DNA of 55,053 nucleotides from CAYLHB01 sp964383505. Lineage in GTDB: Bacteria > Patescibacteriota > Minisyncoccia > Phycocordibacterales > UBA12088. The position numbers were made by a program, and so were the translations under genes. Under the pieces are notes generated by a model. The model saw nothing but the letters and a program-made list of their open reading frames with translations. It was not told where the DNA came from and searched no databases. Location of the stretch: NCBI GenBank assembly GCA_964383505.1, contig CAYLHB010000003.1, positions 1-55,053 of the forward strand. The letters are read 5' to 3'. Of this stretch, positions 1 to 10,800 are shown in pieces (the first letter of the stretch is position 1; each line of letters opens with the position of its first letter).

Positions 1-2
1 AC

Positions 3-80
3 ACCGCGAAGCGCGAGTTTGCCGGCGGTGGGGTTGGGTTTCGATGCGTGAAAGATATCACAAAAAAGACTAATTACTAA
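3..80 (+). CDS. C-terminal tail of a formylglycine-generating-enzyme-like (FGE-sulfatase/SUMF1) protein, partial
   Basis: An open frame enters from the left edge and stops at TAA 78-80, giving 25 residues that contain GGGVGFRCVKD. A terminal GFRCV motif is typical of the last strand of FGE-sulfatase (SUMF1-like) domains, which in true enzymes convert a sulfatase cysteine to formylglycine and in many bacterial surface proteins have unknown roles. Only the tail is visible, so catalytic residues cannot be checked. The other two forward frames stop at about the same place without recognisable motifs. The gene ends inside the AT-rich inverted repeat that follows. The call rests on one short motif. 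Confidence 0.45.
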   Translation, partial: TAKREFAGGGVGFRCVKDITKKTNY

Positions 81-142
81 TTTCCAATTTCTAAAATCTT
101 CTACATACTATGATGATGTACTCGTTGGAAATTAGTAATTAG
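70..142. repeat. AT-rich intergenic inverted repeat (copy 1)
   Basis: Positions 70-87 (CTAATTACTAATTTCCAA) are the exact reverse complement of 125-142, an 18-base perfect inverted repeat around a 37-base loop. The same words recur in spacers at about 4289-4411, 29295-29385 and 46256-46372. It sits between two genes on the same strand and could act as a terminator-like hairpin, but no U-tract follows. Confidence 0.7.
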
Positions 143-158
143 AAATTTGATTACACCC

Positions 159-2063
159 ATGCATTTCTTCCGCACCACCTACATTGTTCTCTCCCTCGCC
201 CTGCTCGCCATGGGTACTGCCGCATATGCCGCCAAGCTTGAAAAAACGAGCGATACCATCTCGACGAGTGCACCGGGCGCTTCAGCAGACCATACATTTC
301 TTTTTACCGCCACAAGTGGCGTGCCGCCCTCGGGAAAACTTGTACTTTCCCTCAACGAAGGAGGATTCAACATTCCTGTGGGACTCGATCATGTGGACAT
401 TGACCTTGCGACGGCGGTTGCCTCATCGGGACCTTTTATCGATCGAGCGCTCGCGACGGTACCCGATGCGGTCAATGATGGGGTGAGTGTGACATTGGGA
501 ACTGCGGGAAGTATCACGATTACACTCAACAGCAGTACCGGCATCTCAGCAGGACACCTTGTGCGCGTGAAGGTCGGCACCCACGCCGTGGTGGGGGGAG
601 GAGGCGACTCGCGTATTACCCACGCGACAACCACGGGTGCCTACCGCATCCGCATCGCAACCAAAGACGCGTCGGACGCAACCATAGACTCAAATACCGC
701 TATGATTTTCGTGATTGACCAGGTGGGAGTAGGGCCTGCGGACACAACTGACGTGACACCTCCTGTGGTGTTTAATGGTCTACCCACCGGCATTCTTCAG
801 GTGGGTACGCGTGGTGTGGTGCTCTCGGTGGAGACCGATGAGGATGCGCTCTGTCGATATGCAACCTCAAGTATACCGTTTTCTTCCATGGTGTATTTGT
901 TTACCACCGAGAGTGGGATGCGCGACCGCCTCCATACGAGCCCATTTACCGGTCTGGAGGATAGTACCGACTACACGGTGTACGTGAAGTGTGAGGACTG
1001 GCGTTTCAATGTGAACGATGATTACCTTCTTGAGTTTACCATTGGTGTGACTCCCGGCGCGAGTTCAACGGCGACCACCACGGGGAGTGGTACGGGATCA
1101 GGTACAGCATCTTCGACTGCTACCACCACAAGCGCAACCTCAACCGGTACAGGTACCGGCACGGGCGCGAGCGGAAGCGGCTCCGGGAGTTCGGAGAGCG
1201 GAGGCGATGGCTCTGGGAGCGGCTCGGGGACGGGCACCGGGAGTAGTGGTTCCGGCTCGGGGAGCTCCTCATCGGGTGGCGACGGTTCGGGGAGTGGGAG
1301 CGGGGGCGGTGGCCAGCAGGGCGGTAACTACCTCAACACCTCATCAATAAAGCTTGATGGGTACGGCGCACCCGGCGCGCAGGTGACGGTCCTCAAAGAC
1401 GGTGTGGTGGTGAAAACCGAAGGAGCGGGGAGTGCCGGTGAGTACAGTTTCCTCATCGAGGAGCTTCAGCGCGGGGTGTACACCTTCGGCCTCTACATGA
1501 CCGACTCGAAAGGAGTGAAGGGTGCCATGTACTCAAGCACGATGACCTTGCGCTCAAACACCCTAAGCCAGCTCGGGAACGTGCTCCTCCCGCCGACGGT
1601 ACAAACTCCGTCGCTCACCCTCGACCCAGGTGCGCCGATTGTGGTGACCGGCTACACCGCTCCCAATGCCGCAGTGCGCGCGAGCGTGCGCCCGAAACGC
1701 GCGGTGGTCTCATCGAGCGATGTCATCGCAACCACCACGAGCGCGGGGAACGGCGCCTACGAAGTGACGCTTCCCACGGCGGGCCTTTCGGTCGGCACCT
1801 ATGAGGTCTATGCGGAAGCGGTGCTTGCTGGCGGACTCATAGAGAGTGATAAGAGCGTACCGCTCCTCGTTGGTCTTGGTGAGGCGCCGCAGGGGGGTGC
1901 GTCCAACATAGGCGACCTCAACGGTGATGGAAAGGTGAACCTTGTGGACTTCTCCATCCTCCTCTTTAATTGGAACACCGGGAATGCGGTGGCGGATATC
2001 AACGCAGACGGCAACGTGAACCTCGCCGACTTCTCCATCATGCTCTTCAATTGGACAGGATAG
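159..2063 (+). CDS. secreted Fn3/Ig-like protein with C-terminal dockerin
   Basis: A 634-residue secreted protein. An N-terminal hydrophobic segment (FFRTTYIVLSLALLAMG, cleavable after AAYA) is followed by two Ig/Fn3-like regions (about residues 25-295), a long Gly/Ser/Thr-rich linker (about 300-395), two further Ig-like modules (about 400-575) and a dockerin at residues 586-634. The dockerin has two F-hand calcium loops, DLNGDGKVNLVD and DINADGNVNLAD, each followed by FSIxLFNW. Dockerins bind cohesin domains with calcium, so this protein is probably docked on a partner such as the anchored cohesin protein two genes downstream. The Ig-dockerin end is closely matched by the protein at 34080-35291. 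I chose ATG 159 over the in-frame TTG at 147. No catalytic domain is seen. Confidence 0.85.
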   Translation: MHFFRTTYIVLSLALLAMGTAAYAAKLEKTSDTISTSAPGASADHTFLFTATSGVPPSGKLVLSLNEGGFNIPVGLDHVDIDLATAVASSGPFIDRALATVPDAVNDGVSVTLGTAGSITITLNSSTGISAGHLVRVKVGTHAVVGGGGDSRITHATTTGAYRIRIATKDASDATIDSNTAMIFVIDQVGVGPADTTDVTPPVVFNGLPTGILQVGTRGVVLSVETDEDALCRYATSSIPFSSMVYLFTTESGMRDRLHTSPFTGLEDSTDYTVYVKCEDWRFNVNDDYLLEFTIGVTPGASSTATTTGSGTGSGTASSTATTTSATSTGTGTGTGASGSGSGSSESGGDGSGSGSGTGTGSSGSGSGSSSSGGDGSGSGSGGGGQQGGNYLNTSSIKLDGYGAPGAQVTVLKDGVVVKTEGAGSAGEYSFLIEELQRGVYTFGLYMTDSKGVKGAMYSSTMTLRSNTLSQLGNVLLPPTVQTPSLTLDPGAPIVVTGYTAPNAAVRASVRPKRAVVSSSDVIATTTSAGNGAYEVTLPTAGLSVGTYEVYAEAVLAGGLIESDKSVPLLVGLGEAPQGGASNIGDLNGDGKVNLVDFSILLFNWNTGNAVADINADGNVNLADFSIMLFNWTG

Positions 2064-2153
2064 ATAAAAAAACAAAAATCAAAAACAAAAAGCCTTCGTA
2101 CGTTTTCCACACCTGTGTACATGAAGTGAGAGAACGTTGCGTGCGAGCAGTGG

Positions 2154-2159
2154 TATACT
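2154..2159 (+). promoter_or_regulatory. TATACT -10-like box upstream of Hsp20
   Basis: TATACT preceded by GG lies about 70 bases before the Hsp20 start. It implies a short leader, unlike the leaderless pattern of other genes here. No clear -35 is seen. Confidence 0.35.
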
Positions 2160-2229
2160 CACAGTACGAACACCTCAAGGGGAAATGGCTGAGTGTTCTT
2201 TAGTAGTGTAGTACTGTTCACCACACGCC

Positions 2230-2718
2230 ATGGGTACTTTCATGGATAAACTCAAGGGCAAGGGCATTGTCGACAAGGCGGGCCAGCCCGCGACTGCGCC
2301 TCCGCAAGGTCCTTCCGTGGGGCACAATGAGGTCGTCCCAGGGCATGCGCTCCAGCTCCCCGTGGATGTCTACCAGAGCGACTATGAAATAGTGATCTAC
2401 GCGCAACTGGCCGGACTCGACATGCAGACCCTCGATGTGTCCATCACAGGAGAGAATGATGTGGTGACGATACAAGGCTCGAGTATGCGGCCGGAGCATT
2501 TGATACAGGAAACGGCAACCGCGCACCATGGCGAGTTCACTCTCGAAGAGTGCCATTGGGGCGATTTCTACCGACAGATCATTCTTCCCGAAGAGATAGA
2601 TCCGGAGCGTGCGGAAGCGAAAACGCGCGATGGCGTGCTCATGTTGCGACTTCCGCTTGTGGGTAAACAGGGGAAGGGTCTGCGGCTCAATGTCGTACGC
2701 TTGGATCACGCGTCGTAG
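2230..2718 (+). CDS. Hsp20/alpha-crystallin small heat-shock protein
   Basis: A 162-residue ATP-independent holdase. After a polar N-terminal arm (about residues 1-40), an alpha-crystallin domain runs from about 45 to 150: VDVYQSDYEIVIYAQLAGLD opens it, and the closing strand region RAEAKTRDGVLMLRLPLV is the classic family signature. Such proteins form oligomers in the cytosol that hold unfolded clients. ATG 2230 gives a normal family length; a second in-frame ATG four codons on is possible. The next gene begins 8 bases after the stop, so the two are probably cotranscribed, although the partner is a surface protein and no functional link is obvious. Confidence 0.9.
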   Translation: MGTFMDKLKGKGIVDKAGQPATAPPQGPSVGHNEVVPGHALQLPVDVYQSDYEIVIYAQLAGLDMQTLDVSITGENDVVTIQGSSMRPEHLIQETATAHHGEFTLEECHWGDFYRQIILPEEIDPERAEAKTRDGVLMLRLPLVGKQGKGLRLNVVRLDHAS

Positions 2719-2725
2719 CCCTACT

Positions 2726-4219
2726 ATGGGCAGGGCATTGCAAAGAAAGAGAGTGCATCGAGGCGCGCTTGTTGTGTTGTGGGTGGTCTGCGGGGCACTG
2801 TTCACGGGTGGTGCATCTGCGCATGCTGCAACACTCTCATTTAACCCCGCGAGCGGTTCTTTTCCCAAGAACCAAACATTTCCCGTGCGTGTGATGGTGG
2901 ATGGGCAGGGAGCGACGGTCAATGCATCGGACGGTACGGTCACATTTGATACGACGAAACTTTCAGTGGTGTCGGTGAGTAAAGATGGGAGCGCCTTCTC
3001 ACTTTGGGCGACGGAACCCACATTCAACAACTCTGCGGGAACGGTGTCGTGGAGCGGTGGGAGTCCATCACCTGTTTCCGGCACGAAGCCTGTTGTCACC
3101 ATCACTTTCCGTGGCTCTGCCGAAGGTGCGGCGAGTGTGTCGGTAAAAAGTGCGACGGTACTTGCGGCTGATGGGAAAGGAACCGATGTCTACAAGGCAG
3201 GAGCGCCTGCAAGCTACACCATAAGCGCGCCCGCGGCTACCCCGCCACCTATCGCCACCCCAACTACTCCACCTAAAGAAGAGCGAAAAATAAACATTCC
3301 ACCTCCGGAGGCACCGAAAATAAAAAGTACAACCCATAAAGACGAGGCGTTGTGGAGCAAAGAAACCACGGCAAAGTTTTCGTGGGACATTCCCTACGGG
3401 GTTACCATCGTCAAGATCGGTTTTGATGACAAGCCGGCGGGAGAGCCGACCGAGAAGCATGAGCCGCCGATAAGTGAGTTCTCGAAGGAGGGTATCGCGG
3501 ACGGAGTGTGGTACTTCCACGCAAGCTACAGCAACCGCGGCGGGTATGGCCCCCTCGCGCATTACAAGATTATGGTGGACACGACGCCACCCAAAGAGTT
3601 CAGTGTCTCCGCAGAGGGGGGAGACCTCTCCGCACAGCTCCGCTTTGCCGCAGAGGACGAGCTCTCCGGTATTGAGGTGTATAAAGTTGGTGTTGACGAT
3701 GGAAAGACTCGTGATGTGCGACCTGATGAGCTTACCGGTGGCACGTTCAGTCTCACCAACCTCACGCCCGGTGAGCGGACGGTGACCGTGAGTGCTTTTG
3801 ACAAAGCCGGTAATGTGCGTGAGGCGAGCGCAAAAATCACCGTGACCGGCACCGCACCGGTTGCACAAACGGAAGTGGCAACGCAGGGAGGGGGAAGCTT
3901 GTTTGGAGCCGTCTACTGGGTGTCCATCATTTTGGTGCTCATCATCGGCGCCCTTGTCGCTATGCAGTGGAACGACAAAAGGAAGCACATCGCCGAGAAG
4001 GACCGTATTCGTCGAGAGGCGATGGAGGTGGGTGAGAAGCTCGTGAACATCTTCGGCGTGCTTCGCGAGGAGATTGAGGAGAAGGTGCTTGAGCTCGCGC
4101 ACAAACCCAACATGACCGACAATGAGCGCAACATTCTTGAAGGTCTCAAAGATGCGCTCGATATTTCCGAGGAGCTTATAGATAAGGAAGTTGAGGATGT
4201 GAGGAAACTGTTGAAATAG
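2726..4219 (+). CDS. membrane-anchored cohesin-like surface protein
   Basis: A 497-residue protein with a signal peptide (GALVVLWVVCGALFTGGASA, then HAA), a cohesin-like beta-sandwich at about residues 35-155 (starts TLSFNPASGSFPKNQTFPVR; contains TVTFDTTKLSVVSVS and the closing VVTITFRGSAEG), a Pro-rich linker (about 175-200), two Ig-like domains, one transmembrane helix at about 391-412 (VYWVSIILVLIIGALVAMQW) and a charged helical cytoplasmic tail of about 85 residues. The start at ATG 2726 lies 8 bases after Hsp20; a longer frame from 2609 would overlap Hsp20 and lacks a signal peptide. Same architecture as 36427-38280. Likely displays its cohesin outside the cell to bind dockerin proteins such as 159-2063. 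The fold call is from pattern, not a profile search. Confidence 0.75.
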   Translation: MGRALQRKRVHRGALVVLWVVCGALFTGGASAHAATLSFNPASGSFPKNQTFPVRVMVDGQGATVNASDGTVTFDTTKLSVVSVSKDGSAFSLWATEPTFNNSAGTVSWSGGSPSPVSGTKPVVTITFRGSAEGAASVSVKSATVLAADGKGTDVYKAGAPASYTISAPAATPPPIATPTTPPKEERKINIPPPEAPKIKSTTHKDEALWSKETTAKFSWDIPYGVTIVKIGFDDKPAGEPTEKHEPPISEFSKEGIADGVWYFHASYSNRGGYGPLAHYKIMVDTTPPKEFSVSAEGGDLSAQLRFAAEDELSGIEVYKVGVDDGKTRDVRPDELTGGTFSLTNLTPGERTVTVSAFDKAGNVREASAKITVTGTAPVAQTEVATQGGGSLFGAVYWVSIILVLIIGALVAMQWNDKRKHIAEKDRIRREAMEVGEKLVNIFGVLREEIEEKVLELAHKPNMTDNERNILEGLKDALDISEELIDKEVEDVRKLLK

Positions 4220-4828
4220 CTGAGGAAGTATATGGCGAGTACACACCTCGTATGCGTACTTATTTTCAAGGTGCCTTTTTGCAGTTCTTGATTTCTAATT
4301 TGGAATTACTAATTTCTAAAGATGTAGTAAACCAACGGTCTCTGTCAGATTACACATTGGAAACTAGACATTATGAATTACGTAAACGATTATGTAATTA
4401 GTTACGTAATTTTGTTCGTTATGTAAGTTTGTGGGTGGAGTCACACATTCCTAATTTCCAAAAAGACTAACGGATAGTGTGGAGCATGGTAGCCTTCGCC
4501 TTTTTGCTATAGGGCAACAGAACCGAGTAGTGCGCAACATGCAATGCGCGACTTGGCGCACCACAAGGCCTTGTGGCGAGCGTTTCGATGTAAATATGCG
4601 AGGGGGGACATAGTACGAAAAAAAAGAGCGCATGGCGTGCACTCTACACCCTCCTACGCACCGTTTTTTCGATGGAACGAAACGGGGGAGCGAATTCTTG
4701 CATGTGCACGCGAGAAATCCACAAGAAATGGCGTATTTCTTGCATAAAAACGCAAACGTGGCGCGCATTTCGTGAGATACTGTGTGGACGAACGGTCTTT
4801 GCGGATCGGGCGTTTGTGGTACGAAACC
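4220..4828. other. 609-base spacer before the giant gene
   Basis: No convincing gene. It holds the AT-rich repeat copy 2 (4289-4411, plus a further TAATTTCCAA at about 4451-4460), and a perfect 16-base palindrome CCACAAGGCCTTGTGG at 4561-4576. GATACT at 4776-4781 is a weak -10 candidate for the giant gene. Short open frames on both strands lack recognisable motifs. Confidence 0.5.
4289..4411. repeat. AT-rich intergenic repeat (copy 2)
   Basis: Contains ATTACTAATTTCTAA near 4304-4318 (compare 74-92) and, at 4375-4411, GAATTACGTAAACGATTATG followed by TAATTAGTTACGTAATTTTG. The second half is nearly the same as 46333-46370, and the spacing of the two halves is similar in both copies, so these are two copies of one composite element. 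Confidence 0.65.
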
Positions 4829-7800
4829 ATGCGGTACTCACTTCACGCACTCACACGCTCACGCCTCATTGTTGGGGGTGTGGTGGCGCTTTCCCTCCTT
4901 GTCTCCGCCGCATGGTCCTTTGCCATCTCCGAGGAGCGCACCATCCACGTATTTCCCATCGAGGTGACCCCGCACGGTTTTGAGAACACCGAAGCGGCGC
5001 TTGATCAAGCGCTCTCCAGCAGAGCAACCTTTAATGATTTCTCAACCGAGAATGCCGCGTATGTGGTGTTTGGTGCAACGACGAGTGCGGTCACGGTTGT
5101 ACCTGTACTCCCCACAATAGAACAGGTGAGTCCCACCCTTGAGTCGGCCGGCGAGGAAGGCGCCTTGAGCGATACGAGTACCTCGCGCACGCTCGCATCG
5201 AGCCTCCGCACGATATTCCGCACGCTCCGCGACGTCGGCGTGCGCGCGGATGCGCTCCCTGCCCGCGCACAGGATGCGGAGAGCGGAGCTGAAACGGCAC
5301 CGGCTTTGAATGTGCCCGATGATGAGCCCGAGGCACCATCCGCTTCAGAGGTGAATGAGCCGATCCTCGAGGAAGACACCGACGTGGAGCCTGATCTTGA
5401 GGAGAGTGATGCGCCCGTGGAGGAACAAGTGGGGAGTCCTGATGAAGGCACAACGCATGACACAGGTGAAGAACGCGAAGAGGGTGACGCGGGAGACACA
5501 GAGCGCGAAGTGGACGACGAGACGGACGCGACGAGTGAGGCGGATGAAACAACCACGTTTGGCGACACACAGGAGCGTGGAGGTGCCGATGCTTCTTCCG
5601 GAACGGAAAACGAGACATCAACAGAGGGCGAGGGCGACGCATCGGGCGACTCCGCGGGCGGTGGCGCATTGGAGCCGGTTGCAGAGGGTGAGGACGTTCG
5701 GCTCTGCACTATTCTCAGTGCGCCGTGCCACTCGGTGCGCTTCGACGGCTTTGACATCGGCGATGTGCTCTCCGAGCACCGCGTGACGGGCTACACGCTC
5801 AAGCTCTCGCTCGCAAGCAGGAGCGAGGAGAGCTTCACGCAGGACAAACTGCTTGTGCGCTACTTCCACGAGGGGCAGTGGAAACTCGCGGGCGAGCTTA
5901 CTCTTGAGGGCGAGCGCTCGAATGCGGAGAATGGCGGGCACTACACGTTTCCGCTTGCGGGGGTAACCGGGTGGGACGGGCTCCGTGATCTGGCGGTTGA
6001 GCTTGAGTACGTACGGCAGGGGGAGGGCGATAGTGTGCTCTACCTCGACGCGCTCTGGGTGGATGCGACGTACGAGGTGGGGCTCGACGAGGAGCTCCCC
6101 GAGCTCCCGAACGTGCTCGACGAGCTCGCGGCGCTTGAAGACGGTGCGCGGGGCGACGTACTCACACTCTCACCGACAGAGCGTGTGATGTTTCCGCATG
6201 CGGGGGAGTCGTCCGGCCTCACGCTTCGAAGTGATCGCGACATCTACCACGGCCCGCTTACAAGCGACATGCTCTTTTCGCTCTCGAACGACACCGATGT
6301 GCGGGAGGAGGTTGACCTTGCGTTTTCAGTCCCGCCCGGTTCAGGAGTAATAGCGCGCATTGAGCAGTATGCTGAAGCTCCCTACGAAGCGACGCGCGTC
6401 GAGTCGGCGGACATTGCGCAGTTTTGCGAGAGCGGGTGGGTACCAGAAGTTGTTGATGGAATAAGTGATGCGGGCGAGGACACCTCGACAATAGAAGAGA
6501 CAACCGACCCCTCGGAGTCTCCCGTTGAAGCACTCGATGTCAAACCCCCTGTGGAAGAAGAAGGTGTAGTTGGGGAGCCGCTGGAGGACGTGAGTGAAGT
6601 ATCGGATGAACAAGAGGAGTCAGAGATGGACGAAGAGGCAGATGCATTTGCGGGTGAGAATGAGAGCGAGGCAGGTGTGCAGGAGACCGTTCTTCCCCAC
6701 CCAACACTGCCCACCTACTCGTGCGTGGCGACGGGAGATACGCTCGCATGCTCTTCGCTTAACCAAGACCGCACCAACTGCATCATTGCCGATCAAACGC
6801 TTGCTCGCGGGATGGAACCCGCGAGCCGATTTGTGTGGGAGGAGCGCACGATGAGCATGCGCGAGGTGACGCGCGCGCCACTTCAAAACCTTCTTGCACG
6901 CCTGCGAGGGGAGAGCGATGCGCTACTTGCGGTACGTGGCACCACCTACGAGCTTGACACGGTGTCCCTCGACCCGAGGCAGACGCTCTTTTTCCGCGTC
7001 CACCTCTCGTACGCGGTGCAGACGGGAGGCGAGGTGCGCGTCGAAGCGAACGGCGAGAATAGCAGTGCGACGCACTCGGTGTTTTGGCGGAGCGGGTGGC
7101 ACTACCGCATGCCGGTTGAACTCTCGCTCGATAGTGAGACGAGTGACACGAAAGAGCTCGTGCGCGTCTCTCTCGACGATTCTTTCGCGCAGTTTTGGGC
7201 GAATGTGGGAGTGCGAGGCGACGATGTGCGTGTGCTCACGGAAGATAGTACCCGTGAGCTCCCCGTGTTCCTTGAGACGTTCGATCTCGATCGTGGCGAG
7301 CTCTCACTCCTCATCGAGCGAGAAGGGCTTCCGAGCGGAACCTCTACTGTGTACCTCTACTACGGGGATGCGTACGCGCGGGGTGAGGACAGGGCGTACG
7401 CGCCTTCTCCCTATGAGACCACACGCACACTCGCCACCCTTGAAGAGGGTCCGGCACGCGAGGTGACGCTTGTAAGTGGTGCGGATTGGAACGATGTCGC
7501 GATTGGGGAGACGATGCACACGCTCCGGCGCGGGGAACACCTCGACTATTTCCTCTCCGCGCAGTCGCTCGAGCTCTCTTCGCTCGGCCCTGTCTTAGTT
7601 CGCGAGCACGACTACGAAGAGCTTGCTCGTACGCGAGGGCTTACGCTTCAAGGTGAGGTGCTCACGCGCTCCCGCATAGAAGTAAACGGTGAGGTGTGGA
7701 GAGAGCTCTTCTCCGCACGTGTTGGCGATGTGCCCCACGTCTTTGGCGACTACGAGGAGTTGCGTTTGCCCGCACTTGACGAGTATGAGGCATACACGTT

Positions 7801-10800
7801 TTCGCTCACCCGCATTCGTTACGACCGTGTACTCGGTGACCCGAAGTTCCACACTCTCGTCTCGTCGCTTCGCGATTTTGCGCTCGGCCAAAAACCTTCC
7901 TTCACGCTCGCGTACCGACCGCAACGGAGTCGCGTGGTTGATTTTTTCCGAGGGCTCTTTCGTGAGCGACCCTACGAGGTGCGTTCGGTCATGGTGGTAG
8001 ACCCGCGCGGAGAGCCACTCGACATTCCCGTGTCTATCACCTATACAGGCGAGCGTGAGTGGAAACTCGACCTCGATCGCCCCAACCGCTCGTTTATCCC
8101 CGGTCGCTACGCACTCCTTGTGACGATTGGCGAGGGAAGCTACGAGTTTACCGACCTCGTGGATTTCTACTGGGGTGTGCTCGCACTCAACACCCCGCAA
8201 GCAACCTACCTGTCGAGTGATCGTGTGGAGTTCCACATGGCCGCGCTCACGGATACGGGGGATACCATTTGCGACGCGCGACTCGAGCTTACCGTGACCG
8301 ACCCGGATGGGGTGAGCGAGAGTGTGCCGGTTGCACCGACAGGAACGTGCGGTGCCAACAACGTGACCGATGAGCCGGACTACCTTGCGGAGTACCGCGC
8401 AAAGGGGGTGGGAAGCTATGCGGTCCACCTTGCGCATGTGAACGACGATGGGTCGCTTGTGCACGAGATGGAGGATCTGTTCCGTGTGGAGGAGTCTGTG
8501 CCGTTTGTTCTAAAGCGAAAAGGTGCGACGCGTATTTGGCCCAAGGCGCCCTACACCATGACGATCTCCCTTGAAGCGGCGGAAGATTTCGAGGGAGAGC
8601 TTGTCGAGGCACTTCCCCTTGGATTTAAGGTGCTTGAGGCGGAAGGCGCGGAGAGTAAGGTGTACGGCAAGGCGAAACGGCTCGTGTGGCCCGTCTCGCT
8701 CAAAAAAGGAGAGCGCACGACACTGCGCTACACGTATGATGCACCAGACATCTCTCCCTACCTCTATGAGCTCGGTCCTGCGGAAGTGCGTGCAGGCGTG
8801 GGCCTGCCATACGTGGAGGCGCGCACATGGAAGCTCGCGTCCGACGCGCTTGGCTCCTTTGTGGAACTCAATGCGTCGCTTTCTATTTCAACCCCGAGCA
8901 CATGGAATATCACCGACCTCTCCTCCTACGGAGTGCCGGCAAATGCCGCGGTTGAAATCGCGGTACTTCGCACGGGAGGGGGAACGCGTTACGGAGGAGT
9001 GCGAGCGCCTGGGTCTTCATTGAGTCGTTATTTCCGTATCAGTCGTACGAGTGGCACGAACTACAACGCGCTCTCTCTCACCACCAAGGTATCTGCCACT
9101 TCATCGGTTGAGCTCTATGCGGACAACGTAGATGTGTCATTCCGCCTTCTTGGGTACTGGACGAGTGGCACCTATGTTGAACTGAACCAGCAGATTGATC
9201 CGGGGAATACCAATGGGCAGTGGGGACCTATGCCACTGAGCTCGTATGGTGTGACGAGCGGTAAAGTGGTTGAGATGGTGTTGGGGAACTGGAACACAGG
9301 TGCCGATTACTCTGCGGGCGCACGCTCGGCAAGCTCAACCGTAGATCGTCGCATTACACTTACACGCCCAAACAACAATGGTATTACCGCCCTTACACTC
9401 AACGCGGTGGCGAGTGGTACCAATGCGTGGATTGAGACCTACGCTGCTAATGAGCAGGGTAATGGACAATCAAACGACTTTTGGCTCGTTGGGTACTGGA
9501 GCACCGAACCGGAAGGTATGCGCTACGTGGATGCACTCGACACACTTACGGTGCCTGGAAGCGCAACCGTATGGACGGACCTCGCACTCGACCTGTATGG
9601 GTTGGGGAAGTACACAGTGTCGGAAATCATTATGGGCAATACCGGCACCGCAAATAGCTCGCTCGAGCACGGGGTGCGCACGAATGGATCATCGCTAGGG
9701 CGTTCGATCGCACTCGCCCAAGCGCGTACCGCGGGGCAAAACCCGGTACGTATGCATGTGACGACCGATAACTCCGCGAGCTCAACTATTGAGAACTACG
9801 TGTCGGCCACAACGAATGCAAACTTTACGCAAGTCGGGTACTGGCGTCCTATTGACTACACACCCGAGCCGCCGACGCTCTACGATATTCCTTTTGACAA
9901 TGAAAAGACGGGAAGCTCCACTCCCTACTTCGAGTTTTCAGCCACCGACCCCGATGGTACCTCTGACATCGTGTACCAGTTTGAGTGGGATGACGATGCT
10001 GATCTCGACTCCTCGCCTTTGGGGAGCCGTACGAGTGACAACGAGACGGGGTGTTCTCCAAATTGCTTTGAGAACCTCACGAGCGGAGGAGACACCTCGC
10101 CGTTTACGGAGGGGAATCGCATACGCTTCTCAATACAATCGGCGCTCACGACTGGTACCACCTACTACTTTAGGGTGCGCGCGAAGGATGTGACGGGCTC
10201 AAACATTTACAGCGAGTGGTCCGAGGTTCGTAGCGTCACGTATGTCGCAAACACCGACCCGAAGGCGTGGTTCCAGACAGGTGACGCACAGTTTGATACA
10301 GGCACGCTCTCGGGCACCGAGACGTATGGGTCGGAAAGTGTGCGCATAGCGACCACGCCACCAGTGGGAGCGATAGTCGCCTATGCTGAAGGGTCGGTCA
10401 CCACACCGCGCTACCAAGTATGGGACGGTGACTCGTGGGGGGGCGAGCTCTCGGCACAGGATGTGGGAGCGCAAATTGCGTGGATACGTCTTGCGGCGGC
10501 GCCTACTCGTGACGAGTACGTTCTCGGTACGCAAGATGTGAATGGCGATATAAACCTTCAAGTATACAGCGGCGGTTCTTGGGGCAACCTCATCGAACCC
10601 GTCACCACTATCCCAAATGTTGAACACAGGTCGTTTGACGTTGCGTATGAATCGTTGTCCGGTGACGCGGTTGTGGTAATGTGCGATGGTGATGCTACAC
10701 CTTCGTACCTCATATGGAACGGTACTACATGGAGTGCGACGAGCTCTATCTCTACCCAATTTAATGCCGAGTGCACGTGGATACGCATGGCGGATAGTCC

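Noticed and set aside
3068..4246. Long open frame on the minus strand opposite the cohesin gene (also 7595-8464, 27285-28307 and 36808-37974)
   Set aside because: These are antisense to clearly coding genes, have low-complexity, His/Arg-rich or otherwise unrecognisable translations and no promoter or signal; they arise from codon bias in GC-rich genes.
4772..4831. GTG 4772 as start of the giant gene
   Set aside because: It would put 19 polar residues before the signal peptide; ATG 4829 gives a normal one.
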